64,000 bases of DNA from Fasciola hepatica (GCA_948099385.1 CANUEZ040000164.1:3176501-3240500), one strand, 5' to 3'. Numbered from the stretch's first letter, positions 40,351-51,260 are shown. The notes: generated by a model from the letters alone, not told the origin. Translations and numbers: made by a program.

Positions 40351-41284
40351 TGGAGACATAAATGACTCCAACCAGAAGTTTCACTGCTACCTGACACACC
40401 ATATTCGGTTGAAAGCGATAATGTGTTAGGTAACTTAAATCCGTAGCCACGTGAGTCTGAACTAATTCATTTGTTCTCTGAGGACGGTATCAAAATGTAG
40501 CCAACTGGTTTAACTCCAGGTTTCCCTTTATAAAAACCATTCGAAAGCGAAGTCATTACCAGAAGGAGTGGCCTTTTCTTCGCTCCCGGAAAGCCCCTAC
40601 CCTGTGTACTGAAAGAAGACAGCTTAAAACAAATACTCCATTTAAACAAGAAATTTGAGGTAAGATTTGGGCAAATAGACTAAGAAACAGGCAGGTAAAA
40701 TGGATTAGAAAAAGAAGAGGTACTCTTTTCCAGCGATTTTTTTGGGGATGTAGGGCGTAGCCTGACGCGCTCCCAATTGGGCGCAGGTAACACTGCCCAA
40801 CGTTTCTAATGATTTAGCTCAACGTTAGTCCAACAAGGCCCAACGCGCGCCCAATTGTGAGCGCGTTTGGCGTGCTGCTCGAGGGTTACATTACCCCGGT
40901 AAGTGTCAGGACAGTGCGGTTGATGAAAATTTCTAACTTGTTTACTATCGAAATCCGATAGAGAGTGAAAAAGCAATGTGAATCAACTCCAAAGCAAAAT
41001 ACGAGTTTGCTCATTCCATTTTCTTGCACTATAGGAATATCTGTGATAAAAAAAATCTGAAATTTATGATCATCTATTCTCTCATTTCTGTTTACAGTTC
41101 ATATCATAAAGTTCCAATGACAAGTCTGATCGGCTTTCCGCCAAACTCTTTTAAGGTAAGTTTTTATCACAATAGTAATGTAGATATGCAGGTCTGAACG
41201 ATAATAATCGAGCGGCATGAACTTCTGACTATCATTTTCACTGCATGCTTGCTCTTGGGTAGAATGGAGGGGACACCAGAATCC
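40351..41284. other. Unassigned stretch
   Basis: No motif seen. It might contain the last eroded part of the Gypsy remnant or its LTR, but nothing supports this directly. Confidence 0.4.
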
Positions 41285-41435
41285 TGAAAACCAGTCAAGT
41301 CAAGGATGCACTTTATTATAAGACCTACTGCAGTCGGAGATAATCGACCACCTGACTCTAGGCCTTGGAGTGGAGAACCATATAAGGTCCCAATAGGTTG
41401 TGCGTAGTAACGAGCCAGGCGGCTGTAAGTCATCG
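41285..41435 (+). repeat. Dispersed repeat D (copy 1)
   Basis: Contains AAGGATGCACTTTAT and then CTTGGAGTGGAGAACCATAT and ...GTAACGAGCCAGGCGGC. The same order recurs at 48735-48870 (plus). Shorter parts recur at 49795-49875 (minus) and 50640-50700 (plus). Family not identified. Confidence 0.65.
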
Positions 41436-42238
41436 TCTAAAGCTGTCATGCTCACAACCACATGGCTTATTGTGACTCTCTATCATTATTGTTGTCTCGT
41501 ACGAATTCTATCGCAGAATCTCCTGCCTCAATTATTTCCAGCGAGGTAGTGACTAGACACGATTTCACGCAAAATCAGACCACCGTTAGCTCTTATAATA
41601 AGCTATTATAGTTATACTGCAGTCCGGAGCCCTCACGTTATTCCGATCGTTGTAGAATCTGGAGCAACAATGGATCGTTGTTGTTGCGCCAAGCCAACAT
41701 TTGGACGCGTGATATCCACATTTGTGAACACAAAGGCGCCGACTGCCGACAACACAGCTTAAAACACATCGGAGATGAAAAAACGTTATCTCAGGGAATT
41801 CCTCAAAGTTTCATCATTGTATTCCAGATTTCTCCAGTATTGCAGTTTGTTTTTGGAATTATGGTGTGCGCCTCATCCGAATTGTTAGCATGGCATATAC
41901 GTTTTTGTCTTAAACTAAAAATGTTATTCATACGGATAAGCTGCTTTGTTGAGTACTGAAATTCAAGCTTCAAACTCACTTCAGCACTCTGATTTGTCTT
42001 GTAATGCTGCGGATGACCACTTGGTTGCGACAGCTATCATGCAGGCAACAAGTTCTGAAAAGGGAAAAAGATGGATAATTTTATGAGTGAAACCAGAGGT
42101 TGGTTAGTATGCTGAGCACATCTCTCGTGGTGATCGATTGGTATAAGTAAGAGTCTCGTATCCTGCCGCTATCGGTCTCATTGATAGTCAACAGTAATTA
42201 GCTGTAAGTAGTACGGGGATGAATAGACAAAATTTCTC
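41436..42238. other. Unassigned stretch
   Basis: An open frame at 41678-41959 (93 codons) has hydrophobic segments but no recognisable motif and no start or splice context. Nothing else seen. Confidence 0.4.
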
Positions 42239-42283
42239 GAAAGCACACGACCGGTTCCGCGGTTATTGCCTCTCATCAGGTAA
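42239..42283 (-). ncRNA. Degraded hammerhead ribozyme motif (HHR-C)
   Basis: On the minus strand the sequence reads CTGATGA, a stem II region, then GGAA in place of the required GAAA, followed by CCGGTCGTGTGC. The change A13 to G in the core, one mismatch in stem II and the loss of the 5' strand of stem I should abolish self-cleavage. It lies inverted relative to HHR-A at the other end of the same composite repeat. Confidence 0.65.
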
Positions 42284-42637
42284 CAGCAAATAAGGTAACT
42301 TGGTACAGTGATTCACAACCATCCGGCTCTTTGCAAGACCTGGCCTATTGGGACCAAATCTGATTCTCCAAATGATTTTCAGGGTTGGATTGCTGGTTAT
42401 CCTCAGCAGTGCAGTGGGAGTGAGTCTAAAAGTGTTCCCTTCCACGGTTCTTGTGCGCAAGTAAGATGAAGAAAAAACGGCCTATCGACTGAGTAAACAA
42501 CCGTGGCTTATCCATCTGCCGATGGTTTTTGTGTCATTCTTTGTTAATAATATTATTACCATTATTATTATTATTGTTATCATTACTAGTAGGAATGATT
42601 GAAATCTATCTCAGCTTTGTGAGTGAGCAGAGGAGTA
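42284..42637 (+). repeat. Module U of hammerhead-bearing repeat R1
   Basis: 42370-42637, including an ATT microsatellite (42546-42590), is the reverse complement of 53057-53300. Landmarks are TGCAGTGGGAGTGAGTCT, CCACGGTTCTTGTGCGCAAG and ATCCATCTGCCGATGG. 42284-42370 has no match in R2. No coding function recognised. Confidence 0.75.
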
Positions 42638-42694
42638 CCGGATACGCACACCTGATGAGCGGCAGCAACCGCGAAACCGGTCGTGCGCTTCCGG
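42638..42694 (+). ncRNA. Hammerhead ribozyme, type I, minimal stem III (HHR-A)
   Basis: Core in order: CTGATGA 42652-42658; stem II GCGG/CCGC (42659-42662 with 42669-42672) closing loop CAGCAA; GAAA 42673-42676; CCGG; then UC 42681-42682, with predicted self-cleavage after C42682. Stem I pairs CGCACAC (42645-42651) with GTGCGC (42683-42688), with one A-C mismatch. An internal loop follows, then CCGG (42638-42641) pairs with CCGG (42691-42694). All core residues needed for hammerhead catalysis are present. Stem III has no room for a loop, as in several natural hammerheads that act as dimers. Confidence 0.85.
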
Positions 42695-42887
42695 GAAAAT
42701 TAGTTCGACACATTCACGTGCAACTAACAATTAATATAACCGCTTGCACATGCAGCCCCGTCGTTCGTTGAGCTATCAGTGACCTAGACACGAATAACTT
42801 GCAGAAATGACAGTTGTGATTCACCTGTGGACTCTCCAGTGAAGAGTATCCATGCACACTCCAGACTTTTCAAATTAGATCCTAGCG

Positions 42888-42889
<2 letters not shown>
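42695..42889 (+). repeat. Tail module of repeat R1
   Basis: 42728-42889 matches 53325-53490 in the same orientation (landmarks CCGCTTGCACATG, GACCTAGACACGA, CTCCAGACT and AAATTAGATCCTAGCGA). In both places it runs straight into (TA)n, suggesting that the TA array is the element's 3' tail. Confidence 0.8.

Positions 42890-42983
<94 letters not shown>
42890..42983. repeat. (TA)n microsatellite
   Basis: About 94 bp of pure TA between repeat R1's tail on the left and an RTE C-terminal fragment (minus) on the right. Confidence 0.98.
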
Positions 42984-42984
<1 letters not shown>

Positions 42985-44035
42985 CCATTTTTTCGGAATG
43001 ATACTTTTGTGAATACGGGGCGCCAGAGTTCGCAGACACCGCACGGCATTCACGCCACTGGCTTATTTTCTCAGCCATGCCTCTCAGCGTCTCTAACCAA
43101 CGACGATCTTCGTACCTTGGGCCCCAATCAGGGAGACGGGAAGCACCAGCAGAATCCAATGCCGATTCTAGTATACCTTTCATACCTGTAAGCCAAGTTA
43201 TGGCCTACCGTCCTGTCGGTTTTTCCAGCCTTTCCGAACACGGAAAGGTAGACGACAGGGAGGCATATGCAAAACATGACCGAGCCACCGGAGGCGGTGT
43301 AGTTTAGAGCGATCACTTTGTTGAGAGGGCGGCTATCTGTGCCCAACACATGATGACGCACCTCGTCGTCGCTCGCCCAATGTGCCCATTAGACGCGAGC
43401 AATACTTCGGAGACATCGATTGTCGAACACGGAAAAACGCCGCGCATCCTCAGTGCGAAGTGGCCAGGTCTCGCAACCACAGTGTAAATTATTATGAATC
43501 GCGGCGATGTACACCCGTCTCTTAAGAGAGTCAAATGTCACGATGACGCCACAGGTGCCGCAGATTTATGAAAGCTGCTCTAGCTCTCGTTATTCGTGAA
43601 CTGGTCTGCTCCCCAACACCACCTCCCGCTGTTGTCAAGCCCCCGAAGTACTTAAAGTTGTCAAATAACTAACTGATTACCACAAAGGGCGAGGGCAGGC
43701 ACAGGCTCCTACCAGTCTTTGTAAAACACTTTGCACTTGGAAGGTGTAAGGTACATTCCTATATCTGGATACCTCAGTCACCAAGCGATTCAGGGCGTGT
43801 TTTATTGTCCGTGCATTGTCACTCAGTGCACTCAGCTGGCCGTAGGTCCTAACTTGACCTGAGATATGATGATACAATTCCTGGAGGATTTATACACTTT
43901 CTAAGTACTCGATCTCTTACCATACAATTTAATAGTGCAGTTCTTCCAAAAGAGTTGAACGCCGCGCAAATGTCTAGGAGTACGATGATCGTTGGTCTTT
44001 GTAAGGTTTACCGGTGCTCTAGCTGTTGTCATCAC
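42984..44035 (-). pseudogene. RTE-like fragment: RT palm to C-terminus
   Basis: Minus strand, in order. Motif A as TIIVLLDI followed by AAFNSF near 44005-43960 (catalytic Asp kept). A segment LYHHISGQVRTYGQLS near 43880-43830. A stretch matching the thumb near 43780-43700. Then, near 43180-43030, LPDWGPRYEDRRWLETLRG and MAEKISQWREC, the RTE C-terminus. Motifs B and C are deleted or unrecognisable. It is a different subfamily from RTE copies 1 and 2. The 3' end runs into the (TA)n array. Confidence 0.75.
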
Positions 44036-44039
44036 GACG

Positions 44040-44200
44040 AGACTGCACCTTGGCGTAGAGTGATGGCTTGCGTGCCCCCATGACCCAAAAAAACTGCAGG
44101 ATGGCTTCCTTAAGCCGGAGATGCAGTCATGCCTGATAGGTCGATGGGTAGAGGCCAGACGAAGTCCAATCTCAGAACCAGTTGATGGGTAACATCTTGT
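44040..44200 (-). repeat. Dispersed repeat E (copy 2)
   Basis: The reverse strand reads GGACTTCGTCTGGCCTCTACC...CAAGCCATCACTCTACGCCAAGG, matching 37236-37424. Here it lies immediately upstream of an RTE RT motif A on the same strand. Confidence 0.6.
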
Positions 44201-44341
44201 TCTAACCACTATGCTCCTGGAGAAGACAATTCGACAAGTAAACATGGAGACGAACAGTTAACCGGTCTAAAACTTCCACTATATGGACGTAGGAGTGGAG
44301 TACCTGGGGTTTCCCTCCACGGTGTAAGAAGTGATCACACT

Positions 44342-45514
44342 TCATTGGGCAGCTATCACCCGCCTAAGCTTGGCAGCCCCCAGCCCAAAGGATGCTGCCC
44401 CATCCACGTTCCGCTTGCTCCATTGGATGCTTGGGGCTAAGGACTGAATCCGAAAGGCGGATCGATAACAAAGCGCCAGCGAAGACAAGACAAAGTGCGT
44501 GCAACAACCAGGTCTCATATGACGACCCAGTCGAAGCTCTTTCACGGGTTCTTCGGCCACGTTCCCGTGATGGGTTAACACCCTACTGCGTTGTGGGTGA
44601 GACTTTTGAGTTAAAGGCTCCGGTTAGGGTTCCCAAAGAAAAACCCCTTCTGTGGTGTGGGCTGCCGCGAAGTGTAATTCGCCCAGAAACCCCCAGCATC
44701 TTTCCTGTAAGGGGCTTTACGACTTTTCTTCAATTAATTTTGGATCGATGCAAAAGGCCGCGGGTAATTGCGGTTCTCATGAAAGCAGTAGTTCGGGAGT
44801 TGAAAATGAAACGAATGCACTCCTTGGGCCTAAATGTTTACTTCACTTGGCTGCCTTTAACGTCCACACACTGTCGGATTGGGCAACAGGCTGTCTTCGA
44901 TATAACTCTAGACACTTTTGAAATAGATGTATGCTGCGTCTCCGAAACACGCACAGAAGACACCACTTCTGTGATCACTCCTCGCATCCCACATAAAACC
45001 TCCTTCAGTCTTTCACTTTACTCTTTGTGTGTCGAGTGATCCGGTTTCTTGTGCACGTGGTTAGGCTGGCGTTGTGATTGCTTTGAGCATGAGAGCTGAG
45101 CGTGCACTGCTAGACTAGATTTCAGCCAGCAGTCGTTTGTGTGTATTTCGGTTGGACTGTTCTGTGCATGTCAACAGCAACAAACAAGCGTCGATGCTTG
45201 TTCGTCGTGTATACACACACTGAATGCAGTTCCACGATTTGTCCCAGCTACTTCGAAACGTGCGTTCAACGGACGTGGTGATCATTGCTGGGAATTTCGA
45301 AGCCCAAGTTAGCTATCTGGGAGATTCCGAAAGACACATCGGAGATCCATTTGCTATTCCAGCTGATCATACCGGTTACGGTGATCATCTCATTCAGTTG
45401 TACTCTGACCACAAGTTGTTCCTGGCGAGTATGAACTTCTGCTATATAAAGCGGCATACACTCACGTGGCGTCTCCTACATTTTCACAAGGATAGACTCA
45501 GATTGACCATATAG
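44342..45514 (+). pseudogene. RTE copy 3: 5' region and endonuclease remnant
   Basis: Plus strand. HLAAFNVHTLSDWATG (44840-44890) gives the first strand with catalytic Asn, and IDVCCVSETRTEDTTS (about 44920-44970) the Glu strand. After a gap with frame changes, 45224-45514 has TDVVIIAGNFEAQVS, where the usual D-F-N reads N-F-E, a catalytic loss, then YSDHKLFLASMNF. 45480-45590 carries QIDHIVIGHHWR-like remains and a DH pair. The upstream part 44342-44830 is probably the 5' UTR and N-terminal region. The copy is divergent from RTE copies 1 and 2. Confidence 0.78.
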
Positions 45515-47340
45515 TCATTGGTCACCACTGGCGAGGATCAATTGAAGATTGTCGTTCATTTTGGTCTATGCCTGTGGACTGAGATCACGTCTTGGTATGC
45601 GCTCGCTTTTGTTTGCGTTTCGTCCGTGGTCGCACCTACATAAATGCCACCCGTTTCGTGCCGTTGCTTCTGGACGATAACCAGCTATGCGACTTCCAGA
45701 CGGAGTTGTCTATATGATTATCTATGTAGTCGGATGTCCAGGACCTAGGTGAACTCTGGGAACGTATTAAGGAAGCCTTATATGCCGCTTCAGATGCCAC
45801 CCAGGATTCTGGTTCAAGTCGGTCTCACAAACGATGGAGGCCTTCGACATCAGTTGCTCTGTTGGATGCTCGCAGATCCGTCCCTCCGAACACCACATTC
45901 AATGAAGTGCGTCAATCCCTGAGACGCCAACTGACTAGGAGTCTGAGAAATAATCGCGAGAAGTGATGGATTGCGAAATGTACGGACATGTAAAAGGCTT
46001 CACCCAATGGCAATAGTCGCAACCTTCACCGTTTGATTAGAGGCACCGGTCCACGAAAACTCGGTGTAAGTGAGCTGATCAGGGAATCCGACGGCCCACT
46101 GATTCATTTCCAGGGATGTTGTCTGGATCGTTGGGCGGAGCACGTTAGGGAAAAATTCAGTTGGCCCACTGCATCAGTGGACCTTCCAAATATACCTGCC
46201 AGAGAAATGAGGCAGGTGGATATCACTCCTCCATCAGAGATGGAGATTATGCGGGAGATTGGTTACTTGAAAAGGTGCAAAGCCGCTGGACCAGATGGGT
46301 TGTCTCCATTTTTATTCAAGGATGGAGAAGAAGCTTTGGTTTCCGAGTTAAAAAAACTCCCCCGGATAATCTGGGATAGTGAGCACATTCCCAGACAATG
46401 GTGTGAGCCGTTCATTGTGCCTGTTTACAAGAAAGACGACAGATCCTCTTGTGAAAACCACAGAAAAATTAGCTTGGTAAGTATCGCATCCAAACTGCTC
46501 ATCGGTATTATTCTCCACCGCTTATCTCTCTCTCGCGAAGTGTGTATGCATGAGAATCAAGTCGGTTTTAGATGTGGTCAGGGTTGTATCGACCACATCT
46601 TTACTCTTCGGCAAACCTTGGGGTATGGCACATCTTCCGTAGGCTCAAAATCTCTGTCTTAGTCTGAAAGCGGCGTTCGATTCAGTCGACCACCCAGTTC
46701 TCTGGCGTTACTTCTCATTGATGGGTGTGCCAGAGAAGTTTATTTCTCTTTACCAGTGCTTGTATGCTAACAACCGAAGCCGAATTCGTGCTTACAGCGA
46801 TCTTCCATCCCAGTTCACCACGGAAAGTGGCGTTCGCCAGAGTTGCCCTCTTTCACCTTTCCTCTTCAATTTTGTAATTGATTTGATTCTTGAGATAGCT
46901 CTATCCTCGTGTGAGAATAGCGCTATCGATCTTTGCTCAAGCGGTAAACTGACCTGGAATACGCGGACGATATTGTTCTTCTGAGTGAAGATCCAAGTAA
47001 GTTGCAAGCTTTCTCAGATAGCCTAAGCAGCAGCATAGGAATGTTTGAGATGCGTTTTGCACCTTCAAAGTTTACAATGTTATTGTGGGACTGAGTTGGC
47101 GCAACACCAGATCTTGTGTCGGCAGGTGGAGCTCTAGTTGAAGTAGATAAGTTTTGTTACCTGGACAGTTACATCTCACCAGGTGGACAGATATCAGATG
47201 ACTTGTCATTCCGTATACTGAAGCTGCGTGTGCCCTTTGCCAACCTCCGTCATTTGTGGCGCCGTCGTGACATCCGATTGTCTGTGAAGGGTCGAGTGTA
47301 CACTGCGGCGGTTAGACTGGTTCTTTTACACGGCTCATAA
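45515..47340 (+). pseudogene. RTE copy 3: reverse transcriptase remnant
   Basis: 46033-46662 gives CLDRWAEHVREKFSWP, KRCKAAGPDGLSPFLF, WCEPFIVPVYKKDDRSSCEN and NQVGFRCGQGCIDHIFTLRQ. Motif A (LKAAFDSVDHPV) is near 46660-46695 in another frame. 46718-46984 gives motif B SGVRQSCPLSPFLFNFVIDL; motif C is spread over a frameshift near 46960 (EYADDIVLL in the next frame). 47116-47340 gives FCYLDSYISPGGQIS and NLRHLWRRRDIRLSVKGRVY, ending near LLHGS with TAA where the family normally continues with ETW. It is 3' truncated and inactive. Confidence 0.85.
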
Positions 47341-48734
47341 ACGCGGACGTAAAGGGTAGGAGAGGGAGGGAAATAGACATGGGAGTACAAGTTGTGTACG
47401 GCTTAGGAAAGTGATCGTGCGTGCGCGTGCGAGAATAGTTATTCACTGTATCAGTCATGTCTTCCATGGTTGTTTGCAATATGGGTAGTTTTATTGCTCG
47501 GCCTCCTGGCCCAAAGCGGGTATTTTTATTCGAGGACGCACCTCCAACTTTTGCACAACCGAGTGCGACTCGTAAGGTAGCAGAGAGGTTCCAGACGGGT
47601 GAGTATCCAGTAATGGTTCATACGCATCTGAACCACCTTGCCGGGTTTGTAGCATACCAAGGGACAATGCTCATATTTGGTGATGAGCCACATTCGCCGT
47701 GTCTCAGTGCTGTTCTCAGATATATGTGGTGTACTGAGAGGTAGCGCTTGCCAGGCGGGAAACTCACCACATCTTCGAGCACTACCGTTTATTATAGGAC
47801 ACATGTAGTGAATCACGGTACAAGCAAAAGAAATTGGTGTATTGACGATAGAAGAGGGAAAGAGAAACATCCGTCCGATGGTATGACGGAGGCTATAGAT
47901 TGCTCAAAAAAAGGTTGAACCTGATCCGGAAGTGAAAAAGGAAAAACTAGAGCACTGCTCTAAATGTGATTGTAGTGTTCAAGAGTGGGACGTATTTAAT
48001 CTCGGCATAATGTGTGCCAGGATCGGGTTAAGTACCATTTAGCGTGGATCACGTATAAGTTTTATTGCGGCGCATGAAATTTCTAGAAAACGGGAAGGAG
48101 TGCCAAGACGAAAATGAAGAAAATTGTAGACAAGGGAGTATCACAGGGGAAACGAAATGCAATAAATTGTTCAAAATTAAGGTTGGTAAAATAATATACT
48201 CGTCTATGGGAAACAGACACAAACGAGATCTTGACAGCAGTGAAAGTAGCCAGTTTTTTGGCCCCTTAGACACTGGTGGTTTTCAGGTCTCGGTTCATGC
48301 AAACGCACATAGTATGGTCATCGTGCAATATGGAGATAGATAAAGAGGTCAGTTATGCTGCATAATTTATGTCGGCCATAGTCATTTTTGCCACCTAACT
48401 TTATGCGTTTGTGGTCGATGATAACATACAGGTAGATCTTATCTTGAAGTTTTCCTCATTGGACCAGTGGTGGTCCAGTGATGTAAGTCTGCCTTACCTC
48501 TGGAATACAGCGTTCGAACTTGGATACCACCGGCTGCATTAGTGATTGACCGCAATTCCCTGTTGGTCGACCTGTTATCACACCTGACCTATGCGATTCT
48601 CAACTCCAAGTCTCATGATCGTCGATTCTCTTGACAAAGCAACGAGGTCTTTTCATCGCTTTTCTGGTCGACTACAGTTCACTGTCCAGCTATTTTATTA
48701 CACGCTCGCATTTGAGTGCAGTGAAAGGAGTGTG
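47341..48734. other. Unassigned stretch with one open frame
   Basis: The open frame 47457-47744 (plus, 95 codons) reads like ordinary protein (KRVFLFEDAPPTF, YPVMVHTHLNHLAGF), but I do not recognise it and see no splice or start signals to support it. Another open frame at 48065-48343 has no motif. Nothing else seen. Confidence 0.35.
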
Positions 48735-48870
48735 CCTCATAGCTTCAAAAGCCCACTGCACTAACAGGGGTAGGCAGCAACCAAACCCTGAGACTTGGAG
48801 TGAAGAACCACATAAAATCTCAGTTGATCAGGCGTGGTAGTGAGCCGGACGACAGTAAATTACTGTCTGC
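48735..48870 (+). repeat. Dispersed repeat D (copy 2)
   Basis: Reads AAAGCCCACTGCACTAAC...CCCTGAGACTTGGAGTGAAG...CACATAAAATCTC...GTAGTGAGCCGGACGAC, matching 41285-41435 in order and spacing. Confidence 0.65.
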
Positions 48871-49194
48871 CACAAAGGTGACCGTTGTTGGCGATATTTG
48901 AAACTCTGATCTCCGAGAAGGTGGGAAGACGCTCCAAACTACTCGACCAACGTCGACGGACTCCAACTGAAATGAGTACGGGAAAAGGATCAGTTTGTCT
49001 CGCAGATATGCCGCGGTATTAAGTGCACGTAGCTAACAGGAGAGGGTTAACAGATGATGTGTGAACAACAATGGATTTGTAGAATGTGATTCATCATGAA
49101 GTACGAACGCTGAGTTCACCATTGAGAATCACGGAGCCACTGTGCAGCTGTATTCATCCGGCTTGTTATGTATCATCAGCAGTGCACGTGCACC

Positions 49195-49272
49195 GGGCCC
49201 CGACTGAGACTGGAACCTCAGGGTTAACGATTGTGAGTCGATCGCCCAACCATCAAGCTATCTGGGCTGGCT
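49195..49272 (-). repeat. tRNA-derived SINE-like repeat (copy 1)
   Basis: The minus strand has a box A-like TAGCTTGATGG and, about 37 nt on, a box B-like GGTTCCAGTCT, the spacing of a tRNA internal promoter. The surrounding pattern (GCCCAG before box A, GGTTGGGCGATCGAC after it) matches the copy at 49355. It does not fold into an intact tRNA. Confidence 0.55.
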
Positions 49273-49340
49273 CTCAAAAAGCTGCCACCGCTCCAAGCTA
49301 GTGGCGGATGGGCACTATATCATACAGTGTATGTGCTCAA

Positions 49341-49430
49341 CAAACCGTTCAGAGCGAGCCCAGGTAGCCCGGTGGTTAGGTGTTCGACGCACAATTGTTT
49401 AGCGTTCACATTTCATAATGAATCATACTA
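49341..49430 (+). repeat. tRNA-derived SINE-like repeat (copy 2)
   Basis: CAAACCGTTCAGAGC at 49341, then GCCCAGGTAGCCCGGTGGTTAG with a box A-like TAGCCCGGTGG. The box B region is eroded. The same leader and box A occur at 52366. It lies about 70 bp from copy 1 in opposite orientation. Confidence 0.55.
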
Positions 49431-49794
49431 TGTGAAAATCTAATGTCCCACTGCTCAATGGATTTATTACGGTAAATCTATAAACACACAGTCGAGAGAG
49501 TTATTTTTGTCTGCCTTAACTTCCCTATCGCTCTTCGGACAACGTTGAACGGTTGTTCTTCAGTTGACATGATGTCTAGATGTACCTGGCTTAACGATAG
49601 AGGAGAACACCAACGTACATTAATATTGAATAGTGAAGCCACGGTCTTTAGGGTTTCAGGACCGTTACCTCTTGTGGCTTTGAGATATGCACCGATTGTT
49701 TTTATCGTTCATCACCTCAGAGGTACCAACATCGCCGGTATCATTGATGATAAACTGTAAATAGCTATCGCTTGGCTTGTTAGCGCGCCTAATG
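49431..49794. other. Unassigned stretch
   Basis: An open frame at 49545-49760 has no recognised motif. Nothing else seen. Confidence 0.35.
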
Positions 49795-49875
49795 TGTTCC
49801 TAGTATGCACGTCTCAGGGTTAAGTTGCCGGTTATTTTTGATGGTGCAGTGGGCCTTTGAGGCCATGGGTTGTGC
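49795..49875 (-). repeat. Dispersed repeat D (copy 3, partial)
   Basis: The minus strand reads AAGGCCCACTGCACCATC...CAACTTAACCCTGAGACGTG, matching the 5' half of copy 2. Confidence 0.55.
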
Positions 49876-50639
49876 TCTTCCGTACCACTTACGCACAAGC
49901 AAATGGTAATGTAACGTTCTCTCCTGACCCACCAGTTTTAGGAAGAAGGCTTCTGTGCTTTTGGACCATCTCAGTTTATTAGAGAACATTGTTAATGTAA
50001 GATGCTGCTTCACTGCAACCAATTGTTGTGCCAAAACTAATTGGTCCAGCGGGTAGCGGTTACTATGTCTTCTAACTGGTTGACGATACGGTCAACCACC
50101 GCTTTACTGGACAGCTTTCTCATCTCATCGATCTACCCACCTGTCACTCGTGATTTTGTTGACTTGAACGTTGACCTCGATTGTGAACAGACGTTGCTTA
50201 CGCATCACGTGACTCACCGTGGTAACCTTGGTCGACGGGGAAAACAGGCTACGTGTTCGCAACGCATCAACCAATACCCTCACAAATTGAGTGAAAAAAG
50301 CGCAGGTAAGAAAATATTAGTTTCAAGCAACAGCATTTTACTGGCTGGGACATGTATCCATGGCCTTTGATATCTTTAACCTCTGAATACATAAGTCTAG
50401 TATATTCCATCCAGTAATTCTAACACACCTTGGTTTATTTTCACGATTGTCATGTGTTTCAGAAACGCGAGGAGGAGACATTTGATGATTACACGTGCGT
50501 GACCAACTGGGAGAGGTAAGTTGTTGCCACAGACATTCTGTTCCGCTCGAATTCGCTCGCGAATGTCACATTTTTCTATTCCATGTTTGTGCATTATTGT
50601 AGTGGATGAGGTCAAGGATTCACCACTCTGTCCATGAGA
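49876..50639. other. Unassigned stretch
   Basis: Open frames without motifs on both strands (for example 50041-50370 plus, 50397-50681 minus). Nothing recognised. Confidence 0.35.
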
Positions 50640-50700
50640 ACTGGCAGTCACGCACACGCGACTTTGAATGGAGAACCACATAAGTCAGGCGTGTAAACGT
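50640..50700 (+). repeat. Dispersed repeat D (copy 4, partial)
   Basis: Carries TTTGAATGGAGAACCACATAAGT and CAGGCGTG, matching the central part of copies 1 and 2. Confidence 0.45.
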
Positions 50701-50889
50701 GCCGTTCAGCGGTTGACTGCCGTCTGTTATCAAGGTTGATCGGCGCAGAGGGAGGGGGGGGGGAACGAATGTTGTACCGCAGGTTTGATGGCCACTGATT
50801 GATGTTGTTGCCTAGAATTTTGCGCACTGCTACTCCGTCACTTTTCAGTAGCAAGTCGCACCCGACCGAATCAAGGGGTTTCCGCCTTG

Positions 50890-51260
50890 ACCGATTACCC
50901 CGGTGTTCACCTGGGTTCGACACTGCACATCTTTAGCCTGCAGTTTGCGGACGATATTTTGCCCTCGGAGATTCCCATTGGCCTCGGAACTAATACAAGT
51001 AAAACAAAAGCTTTTTCGACCTGCTCAGGAACCTCATTTCAACAGCGTCCATCAGTAGCCGATCAATCGAACATGTACCATCCTTCAAATAACTATGGTC
51101 AATTCTGCTTCCGAATGGACAGACGAAGGACGAAAATGCACGAAGAGCGTTTCGTCAGCTCCGACGTTTGGTGTGGACATGCAGCGAAATCAGTCTTTGT
51201 TATAAAAGTCAAAAAAGTTTTCCAAGCAAGCCTTCAATCAGCACGAACATGCCAGGCCGG
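50890..51260 (+). pseudogene. RTE-like RT fragment (motif C to C-terminus)
   Basis: The open frame 50887-51303 has LQFADDIL (motif C, FADD), a Thr-Lys-rich segment (TNTSKTKAFSTCS) where RTE thumbs begin, and FRMDRRRTKMHEERFVSS followed by VWCGHAAKS and KVKKVFQASLQS. That resembles the R-I-D-x-A-R...L-W-R-R-H...K-x-K-V-Y-x-A-x-V-R-S pattern of the RTE C-terminal half. Parts between have drifted. It is a fragment of a further RTE subfamily and inactive. Confidence 0.55.

Noticed and set aside
42784..43053. Open frames running through TA repeats (Tyr-Ile repeats), also at 38244, 53404 and 56979
   Set aside because: Simple dinucleotide repeats are open in several frames; not coding evidence.
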